The translations under genes were made by a program, and so were the position numbers. From NCBI RefSeq assembly GCF_000341225.1, contig NZ_ANAC01000033.1, forward strand, positions 1 to 39,335: 39,335 bases of DNA, read 5' to 3'. Positions 8,487-16,517 of this stretch are shown here, piece by piece; within the stretch, counting starts at the first letter, position 1, and each line of letters opens with the position of its first letter. The notes below the pieces were generated by a model. That model was not told the DNA's origin, did no database searches, and was given only the letters and a program-made list of their open reading frames with translations. The stretch comes from Nocardiopsis alba DSM 43377 (GTDB lineage: Bacteria > Actinomycetota > Actinomycetes > Streptosporangiales > Streptosporangiaceae).

Positions 8487-9662
8487 GTGATCGATTTCTC
8501 CTTGAGCGAAGAACAACGGGCCATCCGGGACTGGGTGCGGACCTTCGTACGACGCGAACTCATGCCGTTGGAGAACGAGGCCCTGCGCCGCGAACGCCAG
8601 GGGCACCCGCCCGGTCTGACCGCCGAGGAACGCCACGGGCTGCGCTCCCTGGCCCGCTCCTCCGGTTTCTGGGGCGTGTCCACCCCGCAGGAGTACGGCG
8701 GCATGGGGCTGGACGCGGTCACCGAGGCCCTCATCGAGACCGAACTCGGCCGCACCTTCCTGACCTTCAAGTTCGGCGGCGAGGCGGACAACATCCTCTA
8801 CCACGCCGACGAGGAGCAGAGACGGCGCTACCTGCTGCCCACCATCGAGGGCGAACTCCGGTCCTGTTTCGCCATCACCGAGCCGGGCGCCGGCTCCGAC
8901 GCCAAGGCCATCCGCACCCGCGCCGTCCGGGACGGCGACGCGTGGGTCCTCAACGGCGAGAAGACCTTCATCACCGGCGGGAACGAGGCCGATTTCGCCC
9001 TGGTGTTCGCGGTCACCGACCCCGAGAAGGGCGCCGACGGCGGCGTCACCTGCTTCCTCGTCGACCGCGACATGGGGTGGACCTCCGAGCCCATCGACAC
9101 CATGGGCGAGCGTCGCCCCGCCTCCCTGGTCTTCCAGGACGTGCGGGTCCCGAACGCCAACGTCCTGGGCGAGGAGGGCCGCGGCTTCGCGCTGGCCATG
9201 CGGTGGATCGGCAAGGGACGCTACCTGCTGCCCGCCCGCGCCCTGGGCGGCTGCGAACGCCTGCTCGACATGGCGATCGAGTACTCCCGGACGCGCGAGA
9301 CCTTCGGGGCGCCGATCGCCGACCGGCAGGCGATCCAGTGGATGATCGCCGACTCCCAGACCGAGATCGAGGCGCTGCGGCTGCTGGTGCTGCACGCCGC
9401 CTGGCTGGTCTCCCAGGGGCGGGACTCCCGGCACGCCCAGTCGATCGCCAAACTGTTCGGGGGCGTGAAGGCCAACGAGATCGTCGACCGGGTCCTCCAG
9501 ATCCACGGCGGTATGGGCTACACCCGCGAACTGCCGATCGAACGCTTCTACCGCGACCTGCGGCTGTTGCGCATCTTCGAGGGCACCGACGAGATCCAGC
9601 GGCGCACCATCGCCCGCGACCTGCTCAAGGGCCACGTGAAGGTCGGCGCGGGCCTGACCTGA
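8487..9662 (+). CDS. Acyl-CoA dehydrogenase
   Basis: The protein is about 391 residues from the GTG at 8487, which has GGGAG seven bases upstream. An in-frame ATG at 8475 would add MGAA but would sit directly on the operator palindrome with no ribosome site. Family features are complete: FAITEPGAGSDA (substrate/FAD loop), GEKTFITGGNEAD, LGGCERLLDMAIEYSRTRETFG, the IHGGMGYTRELPIERFYRD helix, and the C-terminal IFEGTDEIQ with the glutamate that acts as catalytic base in most members. It is an FAD enzyme introducing an alpha-beta double bond into acyl-CoA and passing electrons to ETF. Chain preference is not evident. It is probably repressed by the divergent TetR protein. Confidence 0.93.
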   Translation: MIDFSLSEEQRAIRDWVRTFVRRELMPLENEALRRERQGHPPGLTAEERHGLRSLARSSGFWGVSTPQEYGGMGLDAVTEALIETELGRTFLTFKFGGEADNILYHADEEQRRRYLLPTIEGELRSCFAITEPGAGSDAKAIRTRAVRDGDAWVLNGEKTFITGGNEADFALVFAVTDPEKGADGGVTCFLVDRDMGWTSEPIDTMGERRPASLVFQDVRVPNANVLGEEGRGFALAMRWIGKGRYLLPARALGGCERLLDMAIEYSRTRETFGAPIADRQAIQWMIADSQTEIEALRLLVLHAAWLVSQGRDSRHAQSIAKLFGGVKANEIVDRVLQIHGGMGYTRELPIERFYRDLRLLRIFEGTDEIQRRTIARDLLKGHVKVGAGLT

Positions 9663-9684
9663 CCGTACGCGCCCATCGTTCCCG

Positions 9685-10344
9685 CTACCGGGGGCGGTGG
9701 GCCGTGTCCGGCAGGGTGTGCAGCGAGAGAGGGGCCGGCGGGGGCAGTCTCGCTCCGGAGGTGTCGGCGCGGAACGCGTGGAGCAGGTAGGCGACCAGCC
9801 TCCGGGAGGCCGCCTCGTCGTCCGGAAGCGTCGCCACCAGACCGGCGTGCGCCAGCATGACCAGGACGAGGTCGGAAGGGTGGAAGTCGGACCGCAGGGC
9901 GCCCGAGGCCTGCGCACGGCGCATCAGACGCACGAGATCCCCTTCGGCGCGTGCCCGGACCCGCGCGTGTTCGTTCGCCCGCTCGGGGAAGGTCGCCATG
10001 AACGCGGCCGGAAACCCCCGTTCCTCCCGTTGAAGTTCGCAGAGCGTCTCGACCAGTCGGACGAACCCCTCCCAGGGGTCGGGCTCCGCCAGAGCGTCCA
10101 CGAGCGCGTTCGCGCAGGTCCGCATCTGTCGCTCGAACGCGCTCCGGACCAGGTCGTCCCGGGTCGGAAAGTGGCGGTACAGCGTCGCCACGCCGACCCC
10201 GGCCCTCCGGGCCACCGTCGCCACCGGGGCGTCGATCCCCCGCTCGGCGAAGACCTCGCGCGCCGCGACGAGCACACGCTCCCTGTTGCGTCGGGCGTCG
10301 GCCCGCATGCCTCCGGTGTCCCCGATCCGAGAGGATCCCGCCAT
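9685..10344 (-). CDS. TetR-family transcriptional regulator
   Basis: The ATG at 10344 (219 residues) has GGGAG upstream. A frame extending to 10386 also exists but would run through a palindrome likely to be regulatory. The helix-turn-helix lies near residues 15-60 (RRNRERVLVAAREVFAERGI, then VARRAGVGVATLYRHFPTRDDLV). The C-terminal domain resembles the class with LVLVMLAHAGLVA in the dimer region. It is convergent with the acyl-CoA dehydrogenase and divergent from the medium-chain oxidoreductase, which is its most likely target. Confidence 0.9.
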   Translation of the reverse strand: MAGSSRIGDTGGMRADARRNRERVLVAAREVFAERGIDAPVATVARRAGVGVATLYRHFPTRDDLVRSAFERQMRTCANALVDALAEPDPWEGFVRLVETLCELQREERGFPAAFMATFPERANEHARVRARAEGDLVRLMRRAQASGALRSDFHPSDLVLVMLAHAGLVATLPDDEAASRRLVAYLLHAFRADTSGARLPPPAPLSLHTLPDTAHRPR

Positions 10345-10362
10345 CACCGTCTCCCACTTCCG

Positions 10363-10374
10363 GTCCGTACGGAC
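10363..10374. promoter_or_regulatory. Short palindrome between divergent TetR and oxidoreductase genes
   Basis: GTCCGTACGGAC is a perfect 12-bp palindrome lying between the TetR start at 10344 and the oxidoreductase start at 10434. It could be the TetR operator. It is short, so the call is tentative. Confidence 0.4.
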
Positions 10375-10433
10375 GATCGCGTCCACCGCAGAGCCTACGG
10401 TCGGCCCCGGATCCCCGTCACGAAGGTGGAGTC

Positions 10434-11399
10434 ATGGACGATCGGATGATGAGGGCGGTCCTCTTCGACCGCTACGGCCCTCCCGAGGTGCTCTACACGG
10501 CCCGGGTGCCGCGTCCCGAGCCGGGGCCGGGAGAGGTGTTGGTGCGTGTGCGCGCGTTCAGCGTCAACGGTGGTGAGACGGCGGCCCGGGCCGGGCGGGT
10601 CCGGATCCTGACCGGTCGGCGCTTCCCTCAGCGGACGGGGCTGGACTTCGCCGGTGAGGTCGCCGCCCTGGGCGTCGGCGTGACGGGGTTCGTGGTCGGT
10701 GAGCCCGTGTGGGGCGTGCTGGGCCGTACCTCCGGGTTCGGTAGCGCGGCCGAGTACGTGGTCGCCTCCCCCGAGCGGCTGGGCCGGATCCCCGACGGGA
10801 CGGACCCGGTGGCGGCGGCCGCGCTGCCGGTCGCCACCACGGCGGTCACCGCGCTGCGGGACAAGGCCGGGCTGCGGCAGGGGGAACGGCTCCTCGTCCG
10901 AGGCGCGGCGGGCGGTGTGGGCAACGCCGCCGTCCAACTCGGACGGGCCTACGGCGCGAAGGTCACCGCGCTGGCCCGGGACGCCAACCTCGACTTCGTC
11001 CGCGACCTCGGAGCGCACGAGGCCTTCGACCACCGATCGACCCCGCTCGAGGCCCTGAGCCGTTTCGACGTGGTCATGGACACCGTCGGGACCGGGCTTT
11101 CGGCCTTACGGCGTCTTCTGAACCCGGGTGGTCGCATGGTCGCCATCGCCTTCGACCTGTCCCGTCCGGTCGGGTCGCTCGGAGGTATCGCGCTCAGCGC
11201 GGTCCACGGGCGCGGCCGGGTGCGTTTCTTCAGCGGCGACCCCCGTCGAAAGGACTTCGACGATCTGGCCCGCCACGTGGTCGAGGGGTCGCTGCTCCCG
11301 GCGGTGGACACGGTCTTCTCCCTGGAGGAGACGGCCGAGGCGCATCGGGCCCTGGAGGCCGGTGGGGTGCGGGGGAAGTACGTGGTCAAGGTCGGCTGA
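10434..11399 (+). CDS. Medium-chain NAD(P)-dependent oxidoreductase (quinone reductase-like)
   Basis: This 321-residue medium-chain dehydrogenase/reductase has a GroES-like N-terminal domain (GPPEVLYTARVPRPEPGPGEVLV region). The Rossmann nucleotide-binding motif RGAAGGVGNAAVQLGRAYGA lies near residues 157-176, and the usual C-terminal GGVRGKYVVKV ends the protein. The zinc-ligand cysteines of alcohol dehydrogenases are not obvious, so a zinc-independent quinone oxidoreductase-type enzyme is more likely. It starts with ATG after GAAGGTGGAG. It is probably controlled by the divergent TetR regulator. Substrate is unknown; quinones or enones are typical for the group. Confidence 0.9.
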   Translation: MDDRMMRAVLFDRYGPPEVLYTARVPRPEPGPGEVLVRVRAFSVNGGETAARAGRVRILTGRRFPQRTGLDFAGEVAALGVGVTGFVVGEPVWGVLGRTSGFGSAAEYVVASPERLGRIPDGTDPVAAAALPVATTAVTALRDKAGLRQGERLLVRGAAGGVGNAAVQLGRAYGAKVTALARDANLDFVRDLGAHEAFDHRSTPLEALSRFDVVMDTVGTGLSALRRLLNPGGRMVAIAFDLSRPVGSLGGIALSAVHGRGRVRFFSGDPRRKDFDDLARHVVEGSLLPAVDTVFSLEETAEAHRALEAGGVRGKYVVKVG

Positions 11400-11482
11400 G
11401 AGAGGTCGCCCGCAAGAACACGGGGGCGTCGAGGAAGGGCTGTGCGCACCGTTCCTCGGCACCCCCGATGTGGAGGCGTGGC

Positions 11483-11857
11483 CTAGGCCACGTCCACCAG
11501 GTCCACGACGAAGACGAGGGTCTCGCCGCCCTTGATGACGCCGCCGGCGCCGCGGTCGCCGTAGGCCAGGTGCGGCGGGATGATGAGCTCGCGACGGCCA
11601 CCGACGCGCATGCCCATGACACCCTGGTCCCAGCCGGGGATGACCTGCCTGGCACCGAGCTGGAAGCGCAGGGGCTCGCCGCGGTTCCAGCTCGCGTCGA
11701 ACTCCTCACCGGTGGAGAAGGCGACGCCGACGTACTGGACGCTGACCTTGCTGCCGTGACCGGCCTGGTCGCCCTCACCGACCTTGATGTCCCTGATCTT
11801 CAGCTCGGTGGGCGGGGGGCCGTCGAGGAAGTCGATCTCGGGGCGTTCGAGCGCCAT
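11483..11857 (-). CDS. FKBP-type peptidyl-prolyl cis-trans isomerase
   Basis: This 124-residue single-domain FKBP starts at the ATG at 11857, which has AGAGAGGAC upstream; an open frame to 11950 adds an unconserved leader. Hallmarks are VSVQYVGVAFSTGEEFDASW, the PGWDQGVMGMRVGGRRELIIPPHLAYGDRG-type core (binding pocket aromatic and Y/G residues), and a final LVFVVDLVDV strand. It lacks a signal peptide and is likely cytoplasmic, catalysing proline isomerisation in protein folding. It is convergent with the oxidoreductase and shares its strand with the downstream-numbered manA gene. Confidence 0.95.
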   Translation of the reverse strand: MALERPEIDFLDGPPPTELKIRDIKVGEGDQAGHGSKVSVQYVGVAFSTGEEFDASWNRGEPLRFQLGARQVIPGWDQGVMGMRVGGRRELIIPPHLAYGDRGAGGVIKGGETLVFVVDLVDVA

Positions 11858-11969
11858 GGTGGGTCCTCTCTGATTCATGTGAACGTCGAGGGCCAAGGTT
11901 ATCGGTGATGTCCGAGTGCTCCCGAAGCTCCGACCGGCCGGGACGAGCACCGATGGGCGACCGCGCTTT

Positions 11970-13154
11970 TCAGTCGGAGCCGACGGTCGCCGCGATCACG
12001 TGACCGTGTCCCTCCACCTTGATGGGACCGCTGTCGGCCTGCACGAACACCGATTCACCGCGCCGTAGGAGCATGCCCTCGCCGACCTCGGCGACCAGTT
12101 CGACGTCGCCGTGCAGGGCCAGCACCACGGTGGGCCCGTTCCCGGGCAGGTAGGCGGTGATCCGTCCGGGGCCGATCTCGTGGAGGGCGAACTCGGGGGC
12201 GGCCGGGCGGAACTCGCGGCGTCCGTCGAGGAGGTCGGGGCGGGCGTAGGGGATGGGCAGGACGGAGAAGTCGACGACGTCGAGCAGTTCGGGGGCGTCG
12301 ACGTGCTTGCCGGTGAGCCCGGCCCGGAGCACGTTGTCGGAGCTGGCCATCACCTCGATGGCGGTGCCCTGGAGGTAGGCGTGCAGGTTGCCGGCGGGCA
12401 GGAAGAGGGCCTGCCCCGGCCAGAGAGTGATGCGGTTGAGCAGCAGGGCGGCGACCGCGCCGGGGTCGGCCGGGTAGCGGTCGGCCAGGTCGGTGATGAT
12501 TCCGGCGTGGGCGCAGAGCCGTCCCCGCTCGGCCCACTCGGTGACGAAGGCGTCGATCAGTCGGGGGCGGTCGGCCTCGGGGAGACTGAGCAGGCGGGTC
12601 AGCGCGGCGCGCAGCGCGATCCGGGTATCGGGGTTCGACAGATCGTCGCGCAGCAGGGCCGCGAGTTCGGAGTCGAGTCCGACCAGGTCGGCGAGGGCGG
12701 CGGAGGGCTCGCGGAAACCGCACAGGGCGTCGAAGGGTTCCAACGCCAGCAGCAGCTCGGGCTTGTGGTGGGGGTCCCGGTAGTTGCGGTGGGGGGCGTC
12801 CACCGGGATGCCGGCGCGTTCCTCGGCCTCGTAGCCGGAACGGGCGCGGGCGGCGTCGGGGTGCACCTGGAGGGAGAGGGGCGCCTCCGCGGCCAGGTAC
12901 TTGAGCAGGTAGGGCAGGCGGGCGCCGAAGCGGGCGGTGGTCTCGGGTCCGAGGACGCGGTGCGGGTCGTCGGCGATCAGGGTGGGGAGGGGTCTGGAGC
13001 CGTCCTCGCAGTGCACGGTGCTGGGGGCGCCGTGGTGGGCCCCCAGCCAGAGTTCGGCCTGGGGTCCGCCGTCGGGCTCGACCCCCAACAGGTGTGGGAT
13101 GGCGGCGCGCGCTCCCCAGGCGTACGGTCGTACCTGGTTGGTGAGCCTGTGCAT
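11970..13154 (-). CDS. manA: Mannose-6-phosphate isomerase, class I
   Basis: This 394-residue type I phosphomannose isomerase uses the ATG at 13154 after GGGGAGCGG; the open frame upstream to 13283 is not conserved-looking. The zinc-site motifs are visible: LSLQVHPD (Q and H ligands) and the DPHHKPELLLALEPF segment (H and E ligands), then PGQALFLPAGNLHAYLQG carrying the last histidine ligand. The enzyme interconverts mannose-6-phosphate and fructose-6-phosphate, feeding mannosylation, GDP-mannose and cell-envelope glycans. No operon partner is evident; it follows, on the same strand, about 110 bp from the FKBP gene. Confidence 0.95.
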   Translation of the reverse strand: MHRLTNQVRPYAWGARAAIPHLLGVEPDGGPQAELWLGAHHGAPSTVHCEDGSRPLPTLIADDPHRVLGPETTARFGARLPYLLKYLAAEAPLSLQVHPDAARARSGYEAEERAGIPVDAPHRNYRDPHHKPELLLALEPFDALCGFREPSAALADLVGLDSELAALLRDDLSNPDTRIALRAALTRLLSLPEADRPRLIDAFVTEWAERGRLCAHAGIITDLADRYPADPGAVAALLLNRITLWPGQALFLPAGNLHAYLQGTAIEVMASSDNVLRAGLTGKHVDAPELLDVVDFSVLPIPYARPDLLDGRREFRPAAPEFALHEIGPGRITAYLPGNGPTVVLALHGDVELVAEVGEGMLLRRGESVFVQADSGPIKVEGHGHVIAATVGSD

Positions 13155-13497
13155 CCGCTCCCCGCTTTCCAGTCTGTGTTCTCTCACCCCGTGGACACCC
13201 TGGTGAGGTGGGAACAGTCTGGCGAAGAGACGTTCTCGGGTCGACACGGCACGCCCCACTCCTCGAGGTAGTGCACGCCTCACCTCAGCCGGCGTGCGGG
13301 CCCGAGGTCGGTCCGGGAACCGGCCTCGGCCACGAAGTTACTGGGAAGTAAATCATGATCCGAGACACGTGAACAGCACCACACGATCACCTTCCGACGA
13401 CACCGGCCGCCCCCGGGCCACCGGCTCTCGGCCGGCCGACGGGGACTGACATTATGCCCGTCCGAGTCCCGTTCCATCCCCTGACGAAGGAGAACCG
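13155..13497. other. Divergent intergenic region
   Basis: About 340 bp lie between manA (minus) and the acetyltransferase (plus). I see no believable gene. A locally AT-richer patch around 13330-13355 may hold promoter elements for one or both genes, but no clear -35/-10 pair stands out. Confidence 0.4.
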
Positions 13498-14019
13498 ATG
13501 CGCCTGCGCCGCGGCGGCCCCGAGGACGCCCCCACCCTGCTGGCCTTGTTCGACGAGGCGGTCGCCTGGCTGACGGCGCGCGGTTCGGCCTCGCAGTGGG
13601 GCACCGAACCCTGGTCCGGGATCCCGGAGCGAGTGGCGTTGGTGGAACGGATCGCCGGCGAGGAACTGTGGCTCGCCGAGATCGACGGAACCGTCGCCGG
13701 GGCCCTGGCCGTCGCCGAGACGCCCATCTCCTACGCCCCTCCGGTGGACGAACGGGAGCTCTACGTCCACCTGCTCCTGGTCTCGCGGGGCCACGGCGGA
13801 CGGAACGTGGGCGGCCGGCTGCTGGACCACGCCCGCGGCCTGGCCCGGGAACGGGGGATCTCCCTGGTCAGGGTCGACTGTTGGGCCGGCGGGGACGGGG
13901 AGCTGGTCCGCTACTACGAGGGACAGGGGTTCACCCCCTCCCAGCGCGTGCGGGTACGTGACACCGAGGCGCAGGTCTTCGAGGAGCGGGTCCTCCCCCG
14001 CCCCGCCCACGGGGGCTAG
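13498..14019 (+). CDS. GNAT-family N-acetyltransferase
   Basis: This 173-residue protein starts at an ATG preceded by ACGAAGGAG. The GNAT fold is seen in ELYVHLLLVSRGHGGRNVGG (beta4 and the acetyl-CoA pyrophosphate loop; the usual R/Q-x-x-G-x-G/A appears as GHGGRNVGG), followed by LLDHARGLARERGI and a YYEGQGF strand near residue 140. It transfers an acetyl group from acetyl-CoA to an amine acceptor of unknown identity. Its stop overlaps the stop of the convergent TetR gene by four bases. Confidence 0.87.
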   Translation: MRLRRGGPEDAPTLLALFDEAVAWLTARGSASQWGTEPWSGIPERVALVERIAGEELWLAEIDGTVAGALAVAETPISYAPPVDERELYVHLLLVSRGHGGRNVGGRLLDHARGLARERGISLVRVDCWAGGDGELVRYYEGQGFTPSQRVRVRDTEAQVFEERVLPRPAHGG

Positions 14020-14567
14020 CGCGCGCGACGCACCTTGTCGGACTCCTCGACGAGCCGGTCGATCATCTGCCCGGTGAGCTCCGGGTCCGGCGGGGCCAGT
14101 CCGGCGATCGCCGCCATGTACAGGCCGTCGCCCGCGCGCAGGATGATCTCGGCGAGGACGGGGTCGGTGAGCTCCTCGTGCAGCAGTTCGCGCCAGTGCT
14201 CGAACAGGTACTGCACGTGCCGGACCGCCTCCTCCTCCAGCTCCTCGTGGCTGCGCAGGGCCGCGATGAGCGCCCAGTACAGCTCCTTCTCCTCCGGGCT
14301 CTGCGGCAGCGAGGTGCGCAGGAAGACCCGGACCAGGCCCTCCTCGCTCTCGCGCGCCTGTCTGAACTCCTCCTCCGCGAGTTCTCGCAGTCGCTCGATC
14401 AGCCCGTTCACCATGGCCGCCTTGGACGGGAAGTGGTAGAGCAGCCCGCCCTTGGACACCTCCGCCTCCCTCGCCACGGCCTCCAGGGTCACCGCGGAAT
14501 AACCGCCCCGGATCAGGGTGTCCTGTAGAGCGTCGAGGATGCGGTCGCGTGTGTTCGAAGTACTCAC
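14016..14567 (-). CDS. TetR/QacR-like repressor of the divergent efflux pump
   Basis: I choose the GTG at 14567 (183 residues). An alternative GTG lies nine bases upstream, and neither has a good ribosome site, so the message may be leaderless. The helix-turn-helix is near residues 8-50 (ILDALQDTLIRGGYSAVTLE, then VAREAEVSKGGLLYHFPSKAAMV). It resembles TetR members with a C-terminal TetR_C_11/QacR-like domain. The gene is divergent from a 14-helix MFS pump whose promoter is wrapped by two copies of an inverted repeat, so repression and induction by a pump substrate is the expected model. The repressor's own promoter lies in the same region. Confidence 0.88.
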   Translation of the reverse strand: MSTSNTRDRILDALQDTLIRGGYSAVTLEAVAREAEVSKGGLLYHFPSKAAMVNGLIERLRELAEEEFRQARESEEGLVRVFLRTSLPQSPEEKELYWALIAALRSHEELEEEAVRHVQYLFEHWRELLHEELTDPVLAEIILRAGDGLYMAAIAGLAPPDPELTGQMIDRLVEESDKVRRAR

Positions 14568-14569
14568 GA

Positions 14570-14598
14570 TTGACACTGTACCGTCCGGACGGTACTGT
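14570..14598 (+). promoter_or_regulatory. Promoter of the MFS efflux gene
   Basis: TTGACA (14570-14575) and TACTGT (14593-14598) are separated by exactly 17 bp. The spacer is almost wholly the palindromic operator, so repressor and polymerase binding would exclude each other. The start codon is about 150 bp downstream. Confidence 0.8.
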
Positions 14599-14612
14599 AC
14601 CGTCTGGACGGT
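14578..14612. promoter_or_regulatory. Tandem TetR operators
   Basis: Site 1 is a perfect 18-bp palindrome, GTACCGTCCGGACGGTAC (14578-14595). Site 2, ACCGTCTGGACGGT (14599-14612), has the same 6-bp arms with a TG centre. The centres are 19 bp apart, close to two helical turns, which suits two repressor dimers on the same DNA face, as known for QacR-type repressors. Confidence 0.8.
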
Positions 14613-14752
14613 CGAAGAGTCCCGAAGTGTGTCTCGAGCCCACCCGGTCGACCAGGCTTCCCGTCCGCCCGGACGATCTCCGCACTCCGCCGGGCCACCT
14701 CCGCGAGCTCGACCGAGCCGCGATCCACCCCGCGATCGATGACGAGGGAATG

Positions 14753-16453
14753 ATGAGTACCGCCGAGGCCGGAAACGGCTCCACCCGCGCACACGCGAGC
14801 GACGGGAGGCCGCCCGCGCTCGCGGGGCCGCGCGAGTGGGCCGCACTCGCCGTCCTGGTCCTGCCCGTGCTGTTGATCTCGGTCGACATGACCGTGCTCG
14901 GCTTCGCCGTGCCCGCGCTCAGTGAGGCCCTGAGCCCCACCGCCGGTCAGCTTCTGTGGATCATCGACATCTACGGCTTCATCCTGGCCGGGCTGCTGAT
15001 CACCATGGGCTCGCTCGGCGACCGGATCGGCCGACGACGACTCCTCATGATCGGTTCCGCCGCCTTCGGCGTGGCGTCGCTGATCGCGGCCTTCTCGCCC
15101 AACGCCGAGGTGCTGATCCTGGCCCGCGCCCTGCTGGGCGTCGCGGGCGCCTCGCTCATGCCCTCGACCCTGTCGCTGCTGCGGAACATCTTCCTGGACC
15201 CCCGACAGCGCCTGCTGGCCATCGCGATCTGGGCCTCCGGTTTCTCCGGAGGCGCGGCGCTCGGCCCCATCCTGGGCGGTTGGCTGCTCGAGCACTTCTT
15301 CTGGGGTTCGGTCTTCTTGATCAACCTGCCCGTGATGGTGTTGATCCTGATCCTGGTGCCCCTGCTGGTGCGCGAGTCGCGTAACCCCGACTCCGGTCGG
15401 ATCGACCTGGTGAGCGTCCTGCTGTCCCTGGGCGCCATGCTGCCCGCCGTGTACGGCATCAAGAAGCTGGCCACCGGCGGTGTGGACGTGCTGCCGTTCG
15501 TCTCGCTCGTGTTCGGTCTGGCCCTGGGCTACCTGTTCGTCCGCCGGCAGAAGAAGCTCGACGACCCGCTCATCGACGTCCACCTGTTCCGCAACCGCGT
15601 GTTCAGCGTGGCCGTGGTCACCAACCTGATGATCGTGTTCTCGATGGTGGGGTCGCTGTTCTTCCTCACCCAGTACCTGCAACTGGTGCTGCACGTCTCG
15701 CCGATGCGTGCCGGCATGGTGCTGGTCCCCGGTCTGGTGCTGTCCGTCGTGGCCGGTCTGGTCGCCGCCCGCGTGGCCCGGTACCTGAGCCTGGCCACCG
15801 TGATCGGGGTGTCCCTGCTGGTCACGGCGGGCGGGTTCGCCACCCTGATCTTCACCCCGGCCGACGACGTCAGCCGGGGTGTGACCCTGGTCGTGATCGC
15901 CTTCGCCCTGATCGCCCTGGGCACCGGTTTCGCCGAGACGCTGACCAACGGCGCCATCATGTCGGCGGCCCCGCCCAAGCGGGCGGGCGCGGCCTCGGCG
16001 ATCTCCGAGACCGCCTACGAGATGGGCGGCGCCCTGGGCGTGGCCATCCTGGGCAGCGCGTTGACCGCGTTCTACCGGGCGCACCTGACCGAGATCGACG
16101 GGGTGCCGACCGCCGCCACCGACGCCGCCCGGGAGACCCTGGGCGGTGCCACCAACGCCGCCGATCAGGTGGGCGGCGCGGCCGGTGCCACCCTGCTGGA
16201 CAACGCCCAGCTGGCGTTCACCAACGGCATGCACATGACCTCGACCATCGCCGTGTTGATCGTGCTGGCCGCCGCGGTCCAGGCCTGGTTCCTGCTGCGC
16301 GGGCAGGGCAACCCGGCGGTGGAGGGGCAGGCCACCGACGAGGAGCGACGCGAGGAGCCCGAGGCGGAGGCCACCGTCGAGGAGGAGCGTCCGGAGACCG
16401 TCCTGGCCGCCGCCGACGCCACGAACGACGGCGCGGACGACACCGTCAGGTAG
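14753..16453 (+). CDS. MFS drug-efflux transporter, DHA2 (14-helix) family
   Basis: From the ATG at 14753 (566 residues; an adjacent ATG at 14750 is equally possible, both after GAGGGA). The protein has about 14 membrane helices. The N-terminal LLISVDMTVLGFAVPAL carries the acidic residue in helix 1 typical of QacA/SmvA-like pumps. The GSLGDRIGRRRLL motif A is clear. The LLGVAGASLMPSTLSL and GFSGGAALGPILGGWLLE segments match the antiporter motif C region. The C-terminus ends in a long, highly acidic cytoplasmic tail. Proton-coupled export of cationic or hydrophobic drugs is expected. It is controlled by the divergent TetR protein through the operators at 14578-14612. Confidence 0.92.
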   Translation: MSTAEAGNGSTRAHASDGRPPALAGPREWAALAVLVLPVLLISVDMTVLGFAVPALSEALSPTAGQLLWIIDIYGFILAGLLITMGSLGDRIGRRRLLMIGSAAFGVASLIAAFSPNAEVLILARALLGVAGASLMPSTLSLLRNIFLDPRQRLLAIAIWASGFSGGAALGPILGGWLLEHFFWGSVFLINLPVMVLILILVPLLVRESRNPDSGRIDLVSVLLSLGAMLPAVYGIKKLATGGVDVLPFVSLVFGLALGYLFVRRQKKLDDPLIDVHLFRNRVFSVAVVTNLMIVFSMVGSLFFLTQYLQLVLHVSPMRAGMVLVPGLVLSVVAGLVAARVARYLSLATVIGVSLLVTAGGFATLIFTPADDVSRGVTLVVIAFALIALGTGFAETLTNGAIMSAAPPKRAGAASAISETAYEMGGALGVAILGSALTAFYRAHLTEIDGVPTAATDAARETLGGATNAADQVGGAAGATLLDNAQLAFTNGMHMTSTIAVLIVLAAAVQAWFLLRGQGNPAVEGQATDEERREEPEAEATVEEERPETVLAAADATNDGADDTVR

Positions 16454-16471
16454 TCGCCCCACGCACCGCAC

Positions 16472-16501
16472 GGCCCCCGGAGAAAGGCTTCTCCGGGGGC
16501 C
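16472..16501. terminator. Bidirectional intrinsic terminator
   Basis: A 13-bp perfect stem (16472-16484 with 16489-16501, loop AGGC) lies between the convergent MFS gene and the MoeA-like gene. Confidence 0.75.
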
Positions 16502-16517
16502 GACGCGTATGCGGACT

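Noticed and set aside
14564..16471. A 635-residue minus-strand frame rich in Q, H, G and D
   Set aside because: It is the antisense of the MFS pump; its composition is the mirror of a hydrophobic membrane protein.
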